In this document: positions 27,083 to 35,960 of the stretch, in pieces
Layout: each line of letters begins with the position of its first letter
Position numbering within the stretch: position 1 is the stretch's first letter
The notes under the pieces: model-generated
The model's input: only the letters and a program-made list of their open reading frames with translations
Told to the model about the DNA's origin: nothing
Databases searched by the model: none
Assembly: GCA_938049335.1 (NCBI GenBank)
Contig: CALIYX010000024.1
Coordinates: 248,001-312,000, forward strand
From: an uncultured Clostridia bacterium
GTDB taxonomy: Bacteria; Bacillota; Clostridia; Peptostreptococcales; Anaerovoracaceae
Direction of reading: 5' to 3'
Length of the DNA: 64,000 nucleotides
Made by a program: the position numbers and the translations under genes

Positions 27083-28114
27083 ATGTTAAGAAAGAGGTAT
27101 TTGATGAACAAGAAGATTAGAAAAATAAGCTTGCTTTTATGCACGCTAATGCTCATCAACATCTTTGTGCTTGGTAACGTATTTGCTAGCTACGAAGTTC
27201 CAAATTACACAAAGATTGTAGCAACAGTTGATGGCTCTGCACCTGCACCAGATTATCTAGGAAGGTTCATTTTTGAACTTAGAGATTCAGAAGATAATCT
27301 GCTTGGCTATGATGAAATGGTTGACAGTATAGTTCCTGAACCATTTGTAAACAGATACGGTGGCGGAAGTAACATTGAATTACAATTATATAATATTTTC
27401 AAGATATATATTCATTTTAAAGTTCCAGAACAAGGTCCTGGATATAGAGATTTTACATTAAAACAAATCCCTACGGGAATAGCTGATATGAAATACGACC
27501 CTAAGATATACAATATCAGAATGCATTATAGAGCAATTATCAATCCTGATGGCAGTTTTTACAAAAATGAAGTCGACTATTATGAGGTAGAGGGAAAAAC
27601 CTACGATGCATTTGGAAGTCTATTTACCCTAGACGAAAACGGCACTAGAGTTTTCCCTTTGGGAGCGCACCTTAATTTCCTTTTCAACAACAAAACCATC
27701 CACTATACAAGCCGCACAGTAAATAAGGTTTGGAAAAATGGTTCTGAGACATCTATTCAGGCTCAGCTTTATCAAGATGGTCTAGCATACGGTGCACCAG
27801 TAGAACTAAACGCAGCAAATGGTTGGACACACACATGGACAAACCTAGATGATAGCTATAACTGGACAGTAAAGGAATTCAGTGTACCTGCAGGATACAA
27901 ACTCGATATAGATACAAATGCAGATGGTTCCATTACAACTCTGACTAATACCAAACTCGCAAGCCCAAGCATCCCGCCTGCAAACACTGTTAAGGCTAGC
28001 CCTGTAAACACAGGCGATAGCTCAGATGCTGCAGCTTGGTTCATGATGTTTAGCACATCACTGCTTTGCATCTGCTTTGTCCTATCTATCAAACTCAGAA
28101 AACAAGAAAGATAA
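27083..28114 (+). CDS. Pilin-like wall-anchored protein with Cna-B domain
   Basis: A 343-residue exported protein. The signal peptide ends near NVFAS. An N-terminal domain of about 180 residues is followed by a Cna-B domain (RTVNKVWKNGSETSIQAQLY ... WTVKEF ... TLTNTK) with Lys, Glu and Asn suited to an isopeptide bond. The C-terminus is PVNTGD, a hydrophobic segment and KLRKQER, a sorting signal. An ATG seven codons in (27104), with AGAGG upstream, would give a more typical signal peptide start and is an alternative. Eight bases separate it from the TraX gene. Confidence 0.82.
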   Translation: MLRKRYLMNKKIRKISLLLCTLMLINIFVLGNVFASYEVPNYTKIVATVDGSAPAPDYLGRFIFELRDSEDNLLGYDEMVDSIVPEPFVNRYGGGSNIELQLYNIFKIYIHFKVPEQGPGYRDFTLKQIPTGIADMKYDPKIYNIRMHYRAIINPDGSFYKNEVDYYEVEGKTYDAFGSLFTLDENGTRVFPLGAHLNFLFNNKTIHYTSRTVNKVWKNGSETSIQAQLYQDGLAYGAPVELNAANGWTHTWTNLDDSYNWTVKEFSVPAGYKLDIDTNADGSITTLTNTKLASPSIPPANTVKASPVNTGDSSDAAAWFMMFSTSLLCICFVLSIKLRKQER

Positions 28115-28122
28115 CAAGACAA

Positions 28123-28833
28123 ATGAACATAAACCAGATAAAGTATTTAGCTGTAATATCGATGCTTTGTGATCACATAGCATATGCATTTTTGCCATCT
28201 AGCTCTACACTTTACATGCTAATGCGCCTGTTTGGCAGAATCGCAGCCCCATCCATGTGCTTTGTTCTAGCGCAGGGCTTTATGCATACGTCAAATCGAA
28301 AAAAATACTTTATAAGGCTTTTCGTTTTCGCCCTTATATCACAGCTTCCGTTTTCGTATTTTGGATTCGGTAGCTACACAGGGCCTATGGGCAATGTCAT
28401 TTTTACATTAGCATGTGCCTTTGCAATAATGGCTGTAATAGAAAATATAAACAAGATAGGCAGGGTTCCTGCAATAGTCGCTATAGTACTGCTACTCTTT
28501 CTATCAATGCTTTCGGATTGGCTAGTGTTTGCACCAATGTTCACTTTGTCCATATATCTGAACAAAGACAGCAAAGACAGACAAGCTCTTGGATACCTGA
28601 TAGTCAGCTTAATCAGCTTCGCTGCAGGCACATACTTTGCTATCAAGAACGGTCAGACTTGGCAATATCAATTCTGGCAGCTCGGTACGGTATTAGTAAT
28701 TCCTATCATCTATGCCTATAACGGAAAGCCTGGAAGCAAGGTTGCTTTCAACAAGTGGTTCTTCTACATTTTCTATCCGGCTCACCTAATGATACTTGGC
28801 ATACTTTGCTGGGACTACTCATTTGCAATATAG
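28123..28833 (+). CDS. TraX family membrane protein (first of two in window)
   Basis: A 236-residue protein with about eight membrane helices. The family pattern is clear: IKYLAVISMLCDHIAYAF, RLFGRIAAPSMCFVLAQGF and, near the end, NKWFFYIFYPAHLMILG. TraX of F plasmid acetylates pilin; chromosomal homologues in Bacillota have unknown substrates. It directly follows a pilin-like gene, which is suggestive. ATG at 28123 is chosen to start at the conserved region; upstream in-frame codons overlap the pilin gene. The ribosome binding site is weak. Confidence 0.82.
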   Translation: MNINQIKYLAVISMLCDHIAYAFLPSSSTLYMLMRLFGRIAAPSMCFVLAQGFMHTSNRKKYFIRLFVFALISQLPFSYFGFGSYTGPMGNVIFTLACAFAIMAVIENINKIGRVPAIVAIVLLLFLSMLSDWLVFAPMFTLSIYLNKDSKDRQALGYLIVSLISFAAGTYFAIKNGQTWQYQFWQLGTVLVIPIIYAYNGKPGSKVAFNKWFFYIFYPAHLMILGILCWDYSFAI

Positions 28834-28883
28834 CTAGTAAGCTTCAGATGAAAACAAGCCAAAATCATAGCAATCAAAATAAA

Positions 28884-28919
28884 TATGGCGTCCAAAACTT
28901 TCTTTGGGCGCCATTTTTT
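28884..28919 (+). terminator. Terminator between convergent TraX and 192-residue membrane protein genes
   Basis: Stem ATGGCGTCCAAA (28884-) pairing with TTTGGGCGCCAT, then TTTTTT. The A-rich 5' flank lets it act on the minus strand too. Confidence 0.85.
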
Positions 28920-28955
28920 AATGATATAAGAACAGATTTCAAATCCGCACTTTAA

Positions 28956-29534
28956 TTAAATTTTATTTCTAGCACTTAATGTAAGTACTATCGGTAAAAT
29001 CACTCCAGCAAGCATCATAAATCCACCTAATAAAATTAAAATTACACTTAGGGCTATGAATATAAAGTTGGTGCTATTGCGCACCTGAAGTGTGAAGCTG
29101 CTATAGTCGGCATATTCTCTTCCGATTACTCTTGCTCCAAGCGTTTCTTTTCCATCTTTTGATTCTGCTGCATTGTTTGCCGAAATTGTATAGCTACCAG
29201 CTTCAGTCTCAAAAGTATATATCTTTATTCTTGTATTTCCATTTACAGTTACAGTCGACTCTCCCAGTGGGTTTGATAGCTCAACTTCCTTGCCTGTTTC
29301 ATCATTTACTAGCCTTGGCTTTGAAGGTGCAATACTATTGACACTGTTGTTTGGACCGCTTAGCCAAATGCTATAAGTGCCTTTTGCAGGAATTAGCATA
29401 GTTCCTTCACTTCTATCACATGCTACCTCATAAATGACACCTGCTTTAAAAAAGCTAACAACTCCCATTACTCCTAGAACCAATGAAATTAATCCAATTG
29501 GTATAAGTACACAAAAAAGGTATCTCTTCTTCAT
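28956..29534 (-). CDS. Membrane protein of unknown function with extracytoplasmic beta domain
   Basis: A 192-residue protein with one membrane helix near each end (about 5-28 and 155-185) and a strand-rich loop between them containing KGTYSIWLSGPNN and ETEAGSYTISANN. No family was recognised. ATG at 29534 is preferred since GAGG lies just upstream; another ATG at 29546 overlaps the previous gene. It is one base after the EamA-type gene (TAGgATG), so both are probably one transcript. Confidence 0.65.
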   Translation of the reverse strand: MKKRYLFCVLIPIGLISLVLGVMGVVSFFKAGVIYEVACDRSEGTMLIPAKGTYSIWLSGPNNSVNSIAPSKPRLVNDETGKEVELSNPLGESTVTVNGNTRIKIYTFETEAGSYTISANNAAESKDGKETLGARVIGREYADYSSFTLQVRNSTNFIFIALSVILILLGGFMMLAGVILPIVLTLSARNKI

Positions 29535-29535
29535 C

Positions 29536-30609
29536 CTAATCCTCATCTTCCTTTTTACTTAATCTACGCTTATGATCTAAGCGATGCTCCTCGCTCTCTT
29601 CAAAACTCTTATCTGCCCCATGCTCATGCTTTTCCGAATCTCCGATATGCCTATGAGTATGTCCATGCTCTATCAAATGTGTATGCGTATAACCATCGTG
29701 CGTGTGCCTTATCAAATGACTGTGAACATGGCTATGCGTTTGAACTAGTGAATCAGATACAACAAAAGCTGTTCCGATTATCATTATTATCAAAGCAATT
29801 AAATATTTCCAAGTAAGCTCATCCCCAAGCAAGGCAAAGGCAAAAGCTGCTCCTATAAATGGTGCAATAGCATAAAACGCGCTAGTTTTAGCCGCCCCTA
29901 AATATCTCTGTGCTCTAATATATGTGAAAATGCTAAGTCCATAAGCAACAAATCCTAGCACTCCTGCAAAGAAAACATACTTTATCTCTGGCAAGCTCTC
30001 TCCCATTAATATTGCTACTATGAAAGAGCCTGTGCCTGAGCCAAGTCCTTTTATCGTTACAATCTCATATGTACTCTTATCCGAAATGCTTCGCGTACAG
30101 TTATTTTCCATTCCCCAACAAAGTGTTGCGAGCAAGACGAAAATTGATCCATACGAGAAACTAAATTCACTCTCTCCGTCTACCGATAGGATTATGCTAG
30201 AAACTGTTATCAGCGCTATCGCCATCCATAGTTTTCTTGAAACATTTTCTTTGAAAAGTAGAAGCGCAATCATGGCTGTTGCAACAATCTCAAAGTTTCC
30301 AAGAAGCGAAGCATCTGAAGCATGCCCTAGCCGTATTCCAATCATAAGGAATATAGGAGCTGCGATATCAAGAATAATCATTCCTAATGTATAAGGCAAA
30401 TCCTTTTTCTCTAGCTTATCCTCCTTGACCCTATTCCTATTAAAGAAGTACATGAGACCAACGCCTATTCCCGCACCAAAGTACAAAAACGAGGCCATGA
30501 AAACCGAAGGCACATGTTCTAACAGGATCTTAGATATTGGGGTGTTAATAGCATAAAAAACAGCAGCTAAAACAGCGTATATTACTGCCATAAGCTTCTT
30601 GTCCTTCAA
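29536..30609 (-). CDS. EamA/DMT family transporter with histidine-rich C-terminal tail
   Basis: A 357-residue protein. The first ~290 residues are ten predicted membrane helices of the drug/metabolite transporter type (VFYAINTPISKILLEHVPS, SDASLLGNFEIVATAMIALL, RAQRYLGAAKTSAFYAIAPF). After the last helix comes a tail of about 65 residues packed with His: THSHVHSH, HTHDGYTHTHL, EHGHTHRH, EKHEHG. This tail could bind Zn, Ni or Co. The TTG start at 30609 follows GGGAGG by six bases; a GTG six codons upstream would put that binding site inside the gene. Confidence 0.85.
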   Translation of the reverse strand: MKDKKLMAVIYAVLAAVFYAINTPISKILLEHVPSVFMASFLYFGAGIGVGLMYFFNRNRVKEDKLEKKDLPYTLGMIILDIAAPIFLMIGIRLGHASDASLLGNFEIVATAMIALLLFKENVSRKLWMAIALITVSSIILSVDGESEFSFSYGSIFVLLATLCWGMENNCTRSISDKSTYEIVTIKGLGSGTGSFIVAILMGESLPEIKYVFFAGVLGFVAYGLSIFTYIRAQRYLGAAKTSAFYAIAPFIGAAFAFALLGDELTWKYLIALIIMIIGTAFVVSDSLVQTHSHVHSHLIRHTHDGYTHTHLIEHGHTHRHIGDSEKHEHGADKSFEESEEHRLDHKRRLSKKEDED

Positions 30610-30754
30610 GCCATACCTCCCTTTCACTTAATACATCAAAACACGCTCTTTATGCGTATTCTTACTCAATTATACATGATTTTGACTAAAAAATCGAGAC
30701 AAGATAATCACTACATAAACAAGCCGAGTCATCTTTTGGACTAAAATTATGTCT

Positions 30755-30787
30755 AAAAAAAGCACTCCGAACATTTCGAAGTGCTTT
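30755..30787 (-). terminator. Terminator after the Spy0128-type adhesin gene
   Basis: AAAGCACTCCGAA (30759-) pairs with TTCGAAGTGCTTT, with a three-base loop and one mismatch. On the minus strand seven T follow. It lies about 50 bases past the stop. Confidence 0.85.
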
Positions 30788-30834
30788 GATTTACATTTGT
30801 ATCTTCCTTTCGCCTCGGCTACTAGGAAATAGTC

Positions 30835-33414
30835 CTACTTATTTAGCTTTCTCTTGTAGCTAACCGCTCCAAGGAGACCTGCTGAAGCAGCAAACATGCT
30901 GAGCATCATGATTAGGTTTCCTGCATCATCACCTGTGTTAGGCTTTTTTGATGTCTTTGGTGCTGTAGGATTTGCTGGTGCTTGAGGTACAACTGGTACC
31001 ACTGGTACCTCATACTTGTTTGTGAACTTAATCTCATTAGCTGCAGCAGCATCCTTCTGGATATCTACAGTTGCAACAAGCTTGTTATCAGCATCAGTAG
31101 TTACATCAACAATAACTGTGTACTCTGCTGCGTCATATGTGTAGTTAAGTGCATTTGTATTAAGCTCAACTACCTTGTATGTATACTTGCCAACTGCCTC
31201 AAACTTGATATCGCCAAAGTCTACATCACCTGCGCCATTTACTGAAACAACCTTCTTATCCAGTACTGAACCTGCAGGCATTGGAACATCGTTTACTCCC
31301 GCTGCAGTTGTTCCTACTGCGCTAAGCTCAAATTTGAACTCTTCTGCTGTAGGAGCTTGATCTCCTGTCAAAGCCTTCTTAACCTTGAAGTTTGCAGTTG
31401 TGTAGTTGAATACATTCTTAAATGCTGGCTCGCTATCTACTACTGCCTTAAGTGTTCCGTTATCATTTGTTACTGTAACAGTTACTTCCTTCTCTGCATT
31501 ATCATATACCACGCCTGCTAGAGGATTTGCTCTGTTCTCTGAAACCTTGAATTTGTATGCTCCTGGTTTCTTGAACTCAATTTTGTCAAACTCGAAGCTT
31601 CCGTCAGTTCCTACAGCTACTGTAAGAGTCTGTGGCATTGTCACTCCATCATATGTTTCAGTTGGAATCTGAGCTAGTGTAACTTCAAATGTATTTGCCG
31701 GTATTGTTAGAGCTGTATTATCCTGATCAACATATGCCTTGCTTCCCTTAATGCTTGCTTCTACCTTCTGGTAGTTAGGAACGATTGCTGAGAATCCTGG
31801 CTGAGATGCATTTTGTATTGAGAATGTTCCCTCAGTTGCATGTAGTGAGCCTGATGTTGTATATGCTGGATTTGGCTTAAATACATTGTTATCAAACTTG
31901 TATGCTCCTGGTGCTGATGTCTGAACTAGACGATATTCACCTCTTGATAGACCTGTGATAACAGCTTCTCCGCTTGCGTTTGACTTAGCGGTTGCCTGAC
32001 GGCCTCTGATGTAGTAATCTGACCACTTGCCGTTTAGTTTTGTCTGAATCTTGAACTCAGCTCCCTTGATAGGAGTTGTATTATCAATCTCATCTACAAC
32101 CTTTACACGAATTGTTCCTGCTGCTACGCTTGCGCTTCCTGCAGACTTGTCAATTGTGTAAGTAGCTGAAGCGTTATCGCTTGCCTGATCTGAAGAAATC
32201 TCACCATTGTTAGTTACGTTCTCTATTCCAGTGATTTCTGGATAATGAGTATCAAACTCTGCAAAGAATGTAACTATGTTACCCTGCGAAGGACCGTTTG
32301 GACCATAGATATCTTTAATCTTGTTCATGCCACCTAGATTTGGTTCTAGGTCAGTGTACTTAAGTGAATCATTTGAAAAATTAGCGATGAATGTATCTCC
32401 ACCTGTCGCTGAATCTCTAAATACACCATAGCTTAGCTTCTGAGCCTTAATCTTAGCATAGAAGCTGTCATATGTATCTGACGGGCTCTGTGTAATTTGT
32501 GTAAAATACTGTGACACTGGAAGCCAGTTACTTCCTGACTCAATAGGCATTACTGTGCCAGCTGCTGCCTGTGCATAGTGTGGATTTCCACTCGCTGGAA
32601 CCTCAGCCCAGTTATATCTTACAGCTGTGAACGAAATTGTATCTATATCGATTACACCATTATGCGGGATCTTATCTACGAGCATCAAATTTGTCTGCTC
32701 CTGATATGTTCCAAAAGTGCTATCGATATTGTTATATGTGTTGAAAAGTCTGAGCGAACCTAACTGGTTTCCGATTAGCTTGATGTGTGCTGTATCGTAT
32801 CCAGATGGCCATCCCTGTTTCTCTAACAATCTATTATTGATTGTTCTAGCACCTGGACTTGGTCCAATTCCACCAGTTCCTGTTCCAGGAGCTGCAGTTT
32901 TAACCTTAAATGTTACGTTTGCGTTTGCATCTTCGATTGTAAGAGCCTTAGTCACAGGATTTCCATCTGTTGCTCCGTTATCTAGAGCCTTTAGACGTGC
33001 TCCTGTGTAGATACTTCCTGTCAAGAAGTTTCTGTCGGCTGGGAAATCAGCACTTAGTGTAATCTTGACCTCTGTACCTGTAACTACTGCTGTAGCAATC
33101 TGCTGTCCATTATCAGAGAAAATTGCAATCTCTGAGGTTGGGAGACTTCCGAACATCGTTCCAATATTTGTAGAAAGATTGATCGTATCTCCTGGCTTCA
33201 TTGCATTGCCTGACTGTGTTTCGATATTAAAATCGAACTTAAGTGAAGCAAGCGATCCAACGTCTACCTGACCTGGCGAAACCTGAATGTTTGAAACGGT
33301 TATGTTATAACCATCTTTTGATGTAGTTGCGCTGGCATCATCAATATTTGAAAAAAGACCGAGCGTAACTGCCATTACTGCTATCAAAGCAATAAATTTC
33401 TTAGTAAATTTCAC
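30835..33414 (-). CDS. Wall-anchored adhesin with Spy0128/FctA-type isopeptide domains
   Basis: An 859-residue exported protein. The signal peptide ends near DASAT. Residues ~33-200 resemble the N-terminal adhesive folds of MSCRAMM proteins. A SpaA/Cna-B-like domain follows (IRVKVVDEIDNTTPIKGAEF, GEYRLVQTSAPGAYKFD; about 450-540). Two FctA/Spy0128 domains come next, from ASIKGSKAYVDQDN and ANFKVKKALTGDQAP, each with a YxFKVxE or YTYKVVE strand and a closing FKN or FTN. The end is KPNTGD, a hydrophobic helix and YKRKLNK. The 286-base region upstream contains an inverted repeat and the terminator of a convergent-side gene. Confidence 0.88.
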   Translation of the reverse strand: MKFTKKFIALIAVMAVTLGLFSNIDDASATTSKDGYNITVSNIQVSPGQVDVGSLASLKFDFNIETQSGNAMKPGDTINLSTNIGTMFGSLPTSEIAIFSDNGQQIATAVVTGTEVKITLSADFPADRNFLTGSIYTGARLKALDNGATDGNPVTKALTIEDANANVTFKVKTAAPGTGTGGIGPSPGARTINNRLLEKQGWPSGYDTAHIKLIGNQLGSLRLFNTYNNIDSTFGTYQEQTNLMLVDKIPHNGVIDIDTISFTAVRYNWAEVPASGNPHYAQAAAGTVMPIESGSNWLPVSQYFTQITQSPSDTYDSFYAKIKAQKLSYGVFRDSATGGDTFIANFSNDSLKYTDLEPNLGGMNKIKDIYGPNGPSQGNIVTFFAEFDTHYPEITGIENVTNNGEISSDQASDNASATYTIDKSAGSASVAAGTIRVKVVDEIDNTTPIKGAEFKIQTKLNGKWSDYYIRGRQATAKSNASGEAVITGLSRGEYRLVQTSAPGAYKFDNNVFKPNPAYTTSGSLHATEGTFSIQNASQPGFSAIVPNYQKVEASIKGSKAYVDQDNTALTIPANTFEVTLAQIPTETYDGVTMPQTLTVAVGTDGSFEFDKIEFKKPGAYKFKVSENRANPLAGVVYDNAEKEVTVTVTNDNGTLKAVVDSEPAFKNVFNYTTANFKVKKALTGDQAPTAEEFKFELSAVGTTAAGVNDVPMPAGSVLDKKVVSVNGAGDVDFGDIKFEAVGKYTYKVVELNTNALNYTYDAAEYTVIVDVTTDADNKLVATVDIQKDAAAANEIKFTNKYEVPVVPVVPQAPANPTAPKTSKKPNTGDDAGNLIMMLSMFAASAGLLGAVSYKRKLNK

Positions 33415-33530
33415 TTTATTCCTCCCCTTTTACTCATATCGCGGGCAAAGCTCTAGCGATATTAACCTCTTTATATCAATATATATTATTCACCATCCTT
33501 AATCAAGTAAAACACGCTAAATTTAATAAT

Positions 33531-33560
33531 TTTTATACAAATATATATAATTGTATAAAA
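33531..33560 (-). repeat. Inverted repeat upstream of the Spy0128-type adhesin gene
   Basis: Perfect ten-base arms TTTTATACAA (33531-33540) and TTGTATAAAA (33551-33560) around a ten-base A/T spacer, 117 bases upstream of the adhesin start. It is not followed by a T-run, so a regulator site or promoter element is more likely than a terminator. Confidence 0.5.
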
Positions 33561-33627
33561 TTCCTCACTATCAAAGTAATTTGTGTGAAAAAGTGGTGAC
33601 ATATTCAAAATGACAGACGATTTAATG

Positions 33628-33660
33628 TAAAAAACTGCGCACTATTTTGCACGCAGTTTT
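33628..33660 (-). terminator. Terminator after the 74-residue membrane protein gene
   Basis: AAAACTGCG (33631-33639) and CGCAGTTTT (33652-33660) are perfect arms; a T-run follows on the minus strand. It lies about 40 bases past the stop. Confidence 0.85.
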
Positions 33661-33700
33661 AATTACAAATTGATTAATAATTATCACTATAAATGTATGA

Positions 33701-33925
33701 TTACTTTCTTCTTACACTAAATAAAATCAGCAAAGCACTAAGCACCATCTGGATGAGTGCACCTGGAACTACTCCTAGCAAATCATATACCCAAGCTATG
33801 ATTCTTGGTACTGAAAAGCTTCCGTTTAGGCTTCCTGTAAAGTACATGATTAGAATAATTAGTGATGCGACAAACCAGATAACGCCAAAGAGTAATCCAA
33901 TCCAATCAATTCTTTTCTTTTCCAT
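33701..33925 (-). CDS. Small two-helix membrane protein
   Basis: A 74-residue protein with two hydrophobic helices (about 8-30 and 45-70) and basic ends. AGGAGG lies six bases before the ATG, and a terminator follows, which supports a real gene. No family was recognised. Confidence 0.65.
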   Translation of the reverse strand: MEKKRIDWIGLLFGVIWFVASLIILIMYFTGSLNGSFSVPRIIAWVYDLLGVVPGALIQMVLSALLILFSVRRK

Positions 33926-33991
33926 CTTAACCTCCTAAAATTCTCTCTGACTCAACATTATATCAGTTTTAATCCATTTTTCTACATTTTT

Positions 33992-34954
33992 TTACGTCTT
34001 TTTCCAGTATTTATATCTGCGGTGTCTTGTATAAATTCCTAGTGCAAGTATAAAAGGAGAAAAGAACATGATAATAAGAAAATATCCACGGTATCTCACG
34101 CTTGCCTTAAGTACTACCCTTCCAGAAACAGGCTTAAGCTTATTATCAGCTTGCATCTTTGAAATCTTATCTCCATCAATATCATTCTTAGAATCAGTAA
34201 GCTCTTCAAGAGCCACATCATCTCTAATTTCAAATACAGTGTCATACACGCCTTGGGAGTTTCCGAGCTCATCAAAGTAATAGTACTTTCCGTTTTTTCT
34301 CCATATAGAGCCCGTCGTCTCTCCCAAATCTTTTAACTTTTCCCAGCCATCCTTGCTTCCCAAAGAGACTACTTCAGTATCCCATGAATATAAAAACACT
34401 TTAGTATAACCTGTCAGCCATTTCCTATTTATCCAATCTCTTTCGTATGCTCTTAGAAAATATATGTTTTCATTATCATTGAAAACACTCTTTGACAATA
34501 CTTCGAGCCTCCCCTCAAATGGGTTCTTCCCAATACGGACTTGTTTTTTCTTAATCTGATTATAAACATAGATGCCATCATTTGATGTGAAGATCAGGTT
34601 ATATACATGCGCGCTTCCATTTCCTATGACCGTGTATGGCTTAGCCTTTTCATCAAAGCGATATGTCCCGCACGAAACACTCCCGCTTTCTTTATCGTAT
34701 ATGAAGCTTTCACCCTGTTCGGCTGATACCGTCTCACCCTTATAATCTAGCAAACTCTCTCCTTCTCCTGAGCTACTTGCTAGGTCTTTCTCAGTACTAG
34801 GCAGATGTACATCTGTTAAAACTACAAATATAAATACAGCTACAAAGGTAACACAAAAAATTAAAGGTAAAAGAGTCACTAAAAGCGACCGTCTTCCACC
34901 TTTTGATTTATGATTATCTTTGTATGTCGATTTGTTTCTATGCTTCTTAGTCAA
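33992..34954 (-). CDS. Membrane protein of unknown function with large extracytoplasmic domain
   Basis: A 320-residue protein. A basic N-terminus is followed by one membrane helix (about 25-48), a strand-rich extracellular domain with repeated Tyr/Lys-rich motifs (GIYVYNQIKKKQ, NIYFLRAYERDW, GKYYYFDELGN) and a second helix near the C-terminus. The repeats suggest a beta-propeller-like fold, which is a guess. A TTG at 34954 with GAGG eight bases upstream is chosen; an earlier in-frame TTG at 34990 lacks a binding site. Confidence 0.65.
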   Translation of the reverse strand: MTKKHRNKSTYKDNHKSKGGRRSLLVTLLPLIFCVTFVAVFIFVVLTDVHLPSTEKDLASSSGEGESLLDYKGETVSAEQGESFIYDKESGSVSCGTYRFDEKAKPYTVIGNGSAHVYNLIFTSNDGIYVYNQIKKKQVRIGKNPFEGRLEVLSKSVFNDNENIYFLRAYERDWINRKWLTGYTKVFLYSWDTEVVSLGSKDGWEKLKDLGETTGSIWRKNGKYYYFDELGNSQGVYDTVFEIRDDVALEELTDSKNDIDGDKISKMQADNKLKPVSGRVVLKASVRYRGYFLIIMFFSPFILALGIYTRHRRYKYWKKT

Positions 34955-34990
34955 AGTTATCGCCTCGCAAAAGCATGAACTGGATTCCAA

Positions 34991-35929
34991 TTAGTAATGA
35001 AGTACGGTTTTATCAAAGTGCTTAACATCCTTCACACCGGTGTACATCATCATTTCCTGAAGCTCCTCATTCATCTTCTTCATCTTTTTAACTACGCCGT
35101 CCTTACCCTCTTTTAGAAGCGGCGAGAGTATTCCTCTTCCTACCGAAACACCATCTGCACCAAGAGCAAGGGCCTTATATGCATCATATCCTGTATCCAT
35201 TCCGCAGTCTACAAAAATTTTCATGTCAGAATCACCTAGCGCATCCTTTATCAAAGGAAGAACTTGTAGTGGAGCGATTGCAAACGGAAGTCTACCATGG
35301 TGATGAGAGACGACTATTGCAGCGCATCCAGCTTCCTTAGCCTTTAGTGCATCCTGAACCGATAGAACTCCCTTTGCTACGAAAGGAAGCTTTGAATAAT
35401 TCACATAATCCTTTAGATCCTGGAGGCTTACCATTCCCATAGGAAAACCGTCTACGATATCGTATTTGCCATTTGTTCCTGGCACGTGATCTATGTCAAC
35501 TCCTACTGCTGCGCTACCGCATTTTACAGCAAAGTCAATCTCTGATAGTATCTTTGCCTTATCAGCAAAGGGCTTAATTATACGAACGGTGTCTGCATTT
35601 TGTTCAATGATAGAAAGATAGCTCTCGTCATCCTCCATACCAACCCAGTTTAGCGTCTGCATTTCCTTAGCTGCCAGGCTGTATTCCTCCATAGGTGTAC
35701 GGCCATTGTCCATAACCTTGTTAAGGTGAGAAAACGCTGGCGTCATTATTGGAGAAGCGTACTTCTTTCCGAAAAACTCAACCTCAGTATTCACCTCTGT
35801 GCTATCTATCACGCGCATTTCTACATGTATTCCATCAAGGAAGGCACGATTATATACATTGGCATCATCTGCCTTACCGCTAGTCACCGGTATTACCCCA
35901 GGCTTTCCTGGCCACTTGTTATTTTCCAT
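34991..35929 (-). CDS. FMN-dependent alpha-hydroxy-acid oxidase/dehydrogenase
   Basis: A 312-residue TIM-barrel flavoprotein related to lactate and glycolate oxidases and lactate monooxygenase. Visible are the FMN region ASPIMTPAFSHLNK, the lysine strand LPFVAKGVLSVQDALKAKEA, VVSHHHGRLPFAIAP at the catalytic His-Arg site (usually SNHGGRQ), and the phosphate-binding end VDCGMDTGYDAYKALALGAD followed by GVSVGRG. The family converts L-2-hydroxy acids to 2-oxo acids. It is 31 bases after the AEC carrier gene, which may move the acid. AGGAGA precedes the ATG. Confidence 0.85.
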   Translation of the reverse strand: MENNKWPGKPGVIPVTSGKADDANVYNRAFLDGIHVEMRVIDSTEVNTEVEFFGKKYASPIMTPAFSHLNKVMDNGRTPMEEYSLAAKEMQTLNWVGMEDDESYLSIIEQNADTVRIIKPFADKAKILSEIDFAVKCGSAAVGVDIDHVPGTNGKYDIVDGFPMGMVSLQDLKDYVNYSKLPFVAKGVLSVQDALKAKEAGCAAIVVSHHHGRLPFAIAPLQVLPLIKDALGDSDMKIFVDCGMDTGYDAYKALALGADGVSVGRGILSPLLKEGKDGVVKKMKKMNEELQEMMMYTGVKDVKHFDKTVLHY

Positions 35930-35960
35930 AATTCTCCTCTTTCTTAGGATTTACCCGCTT

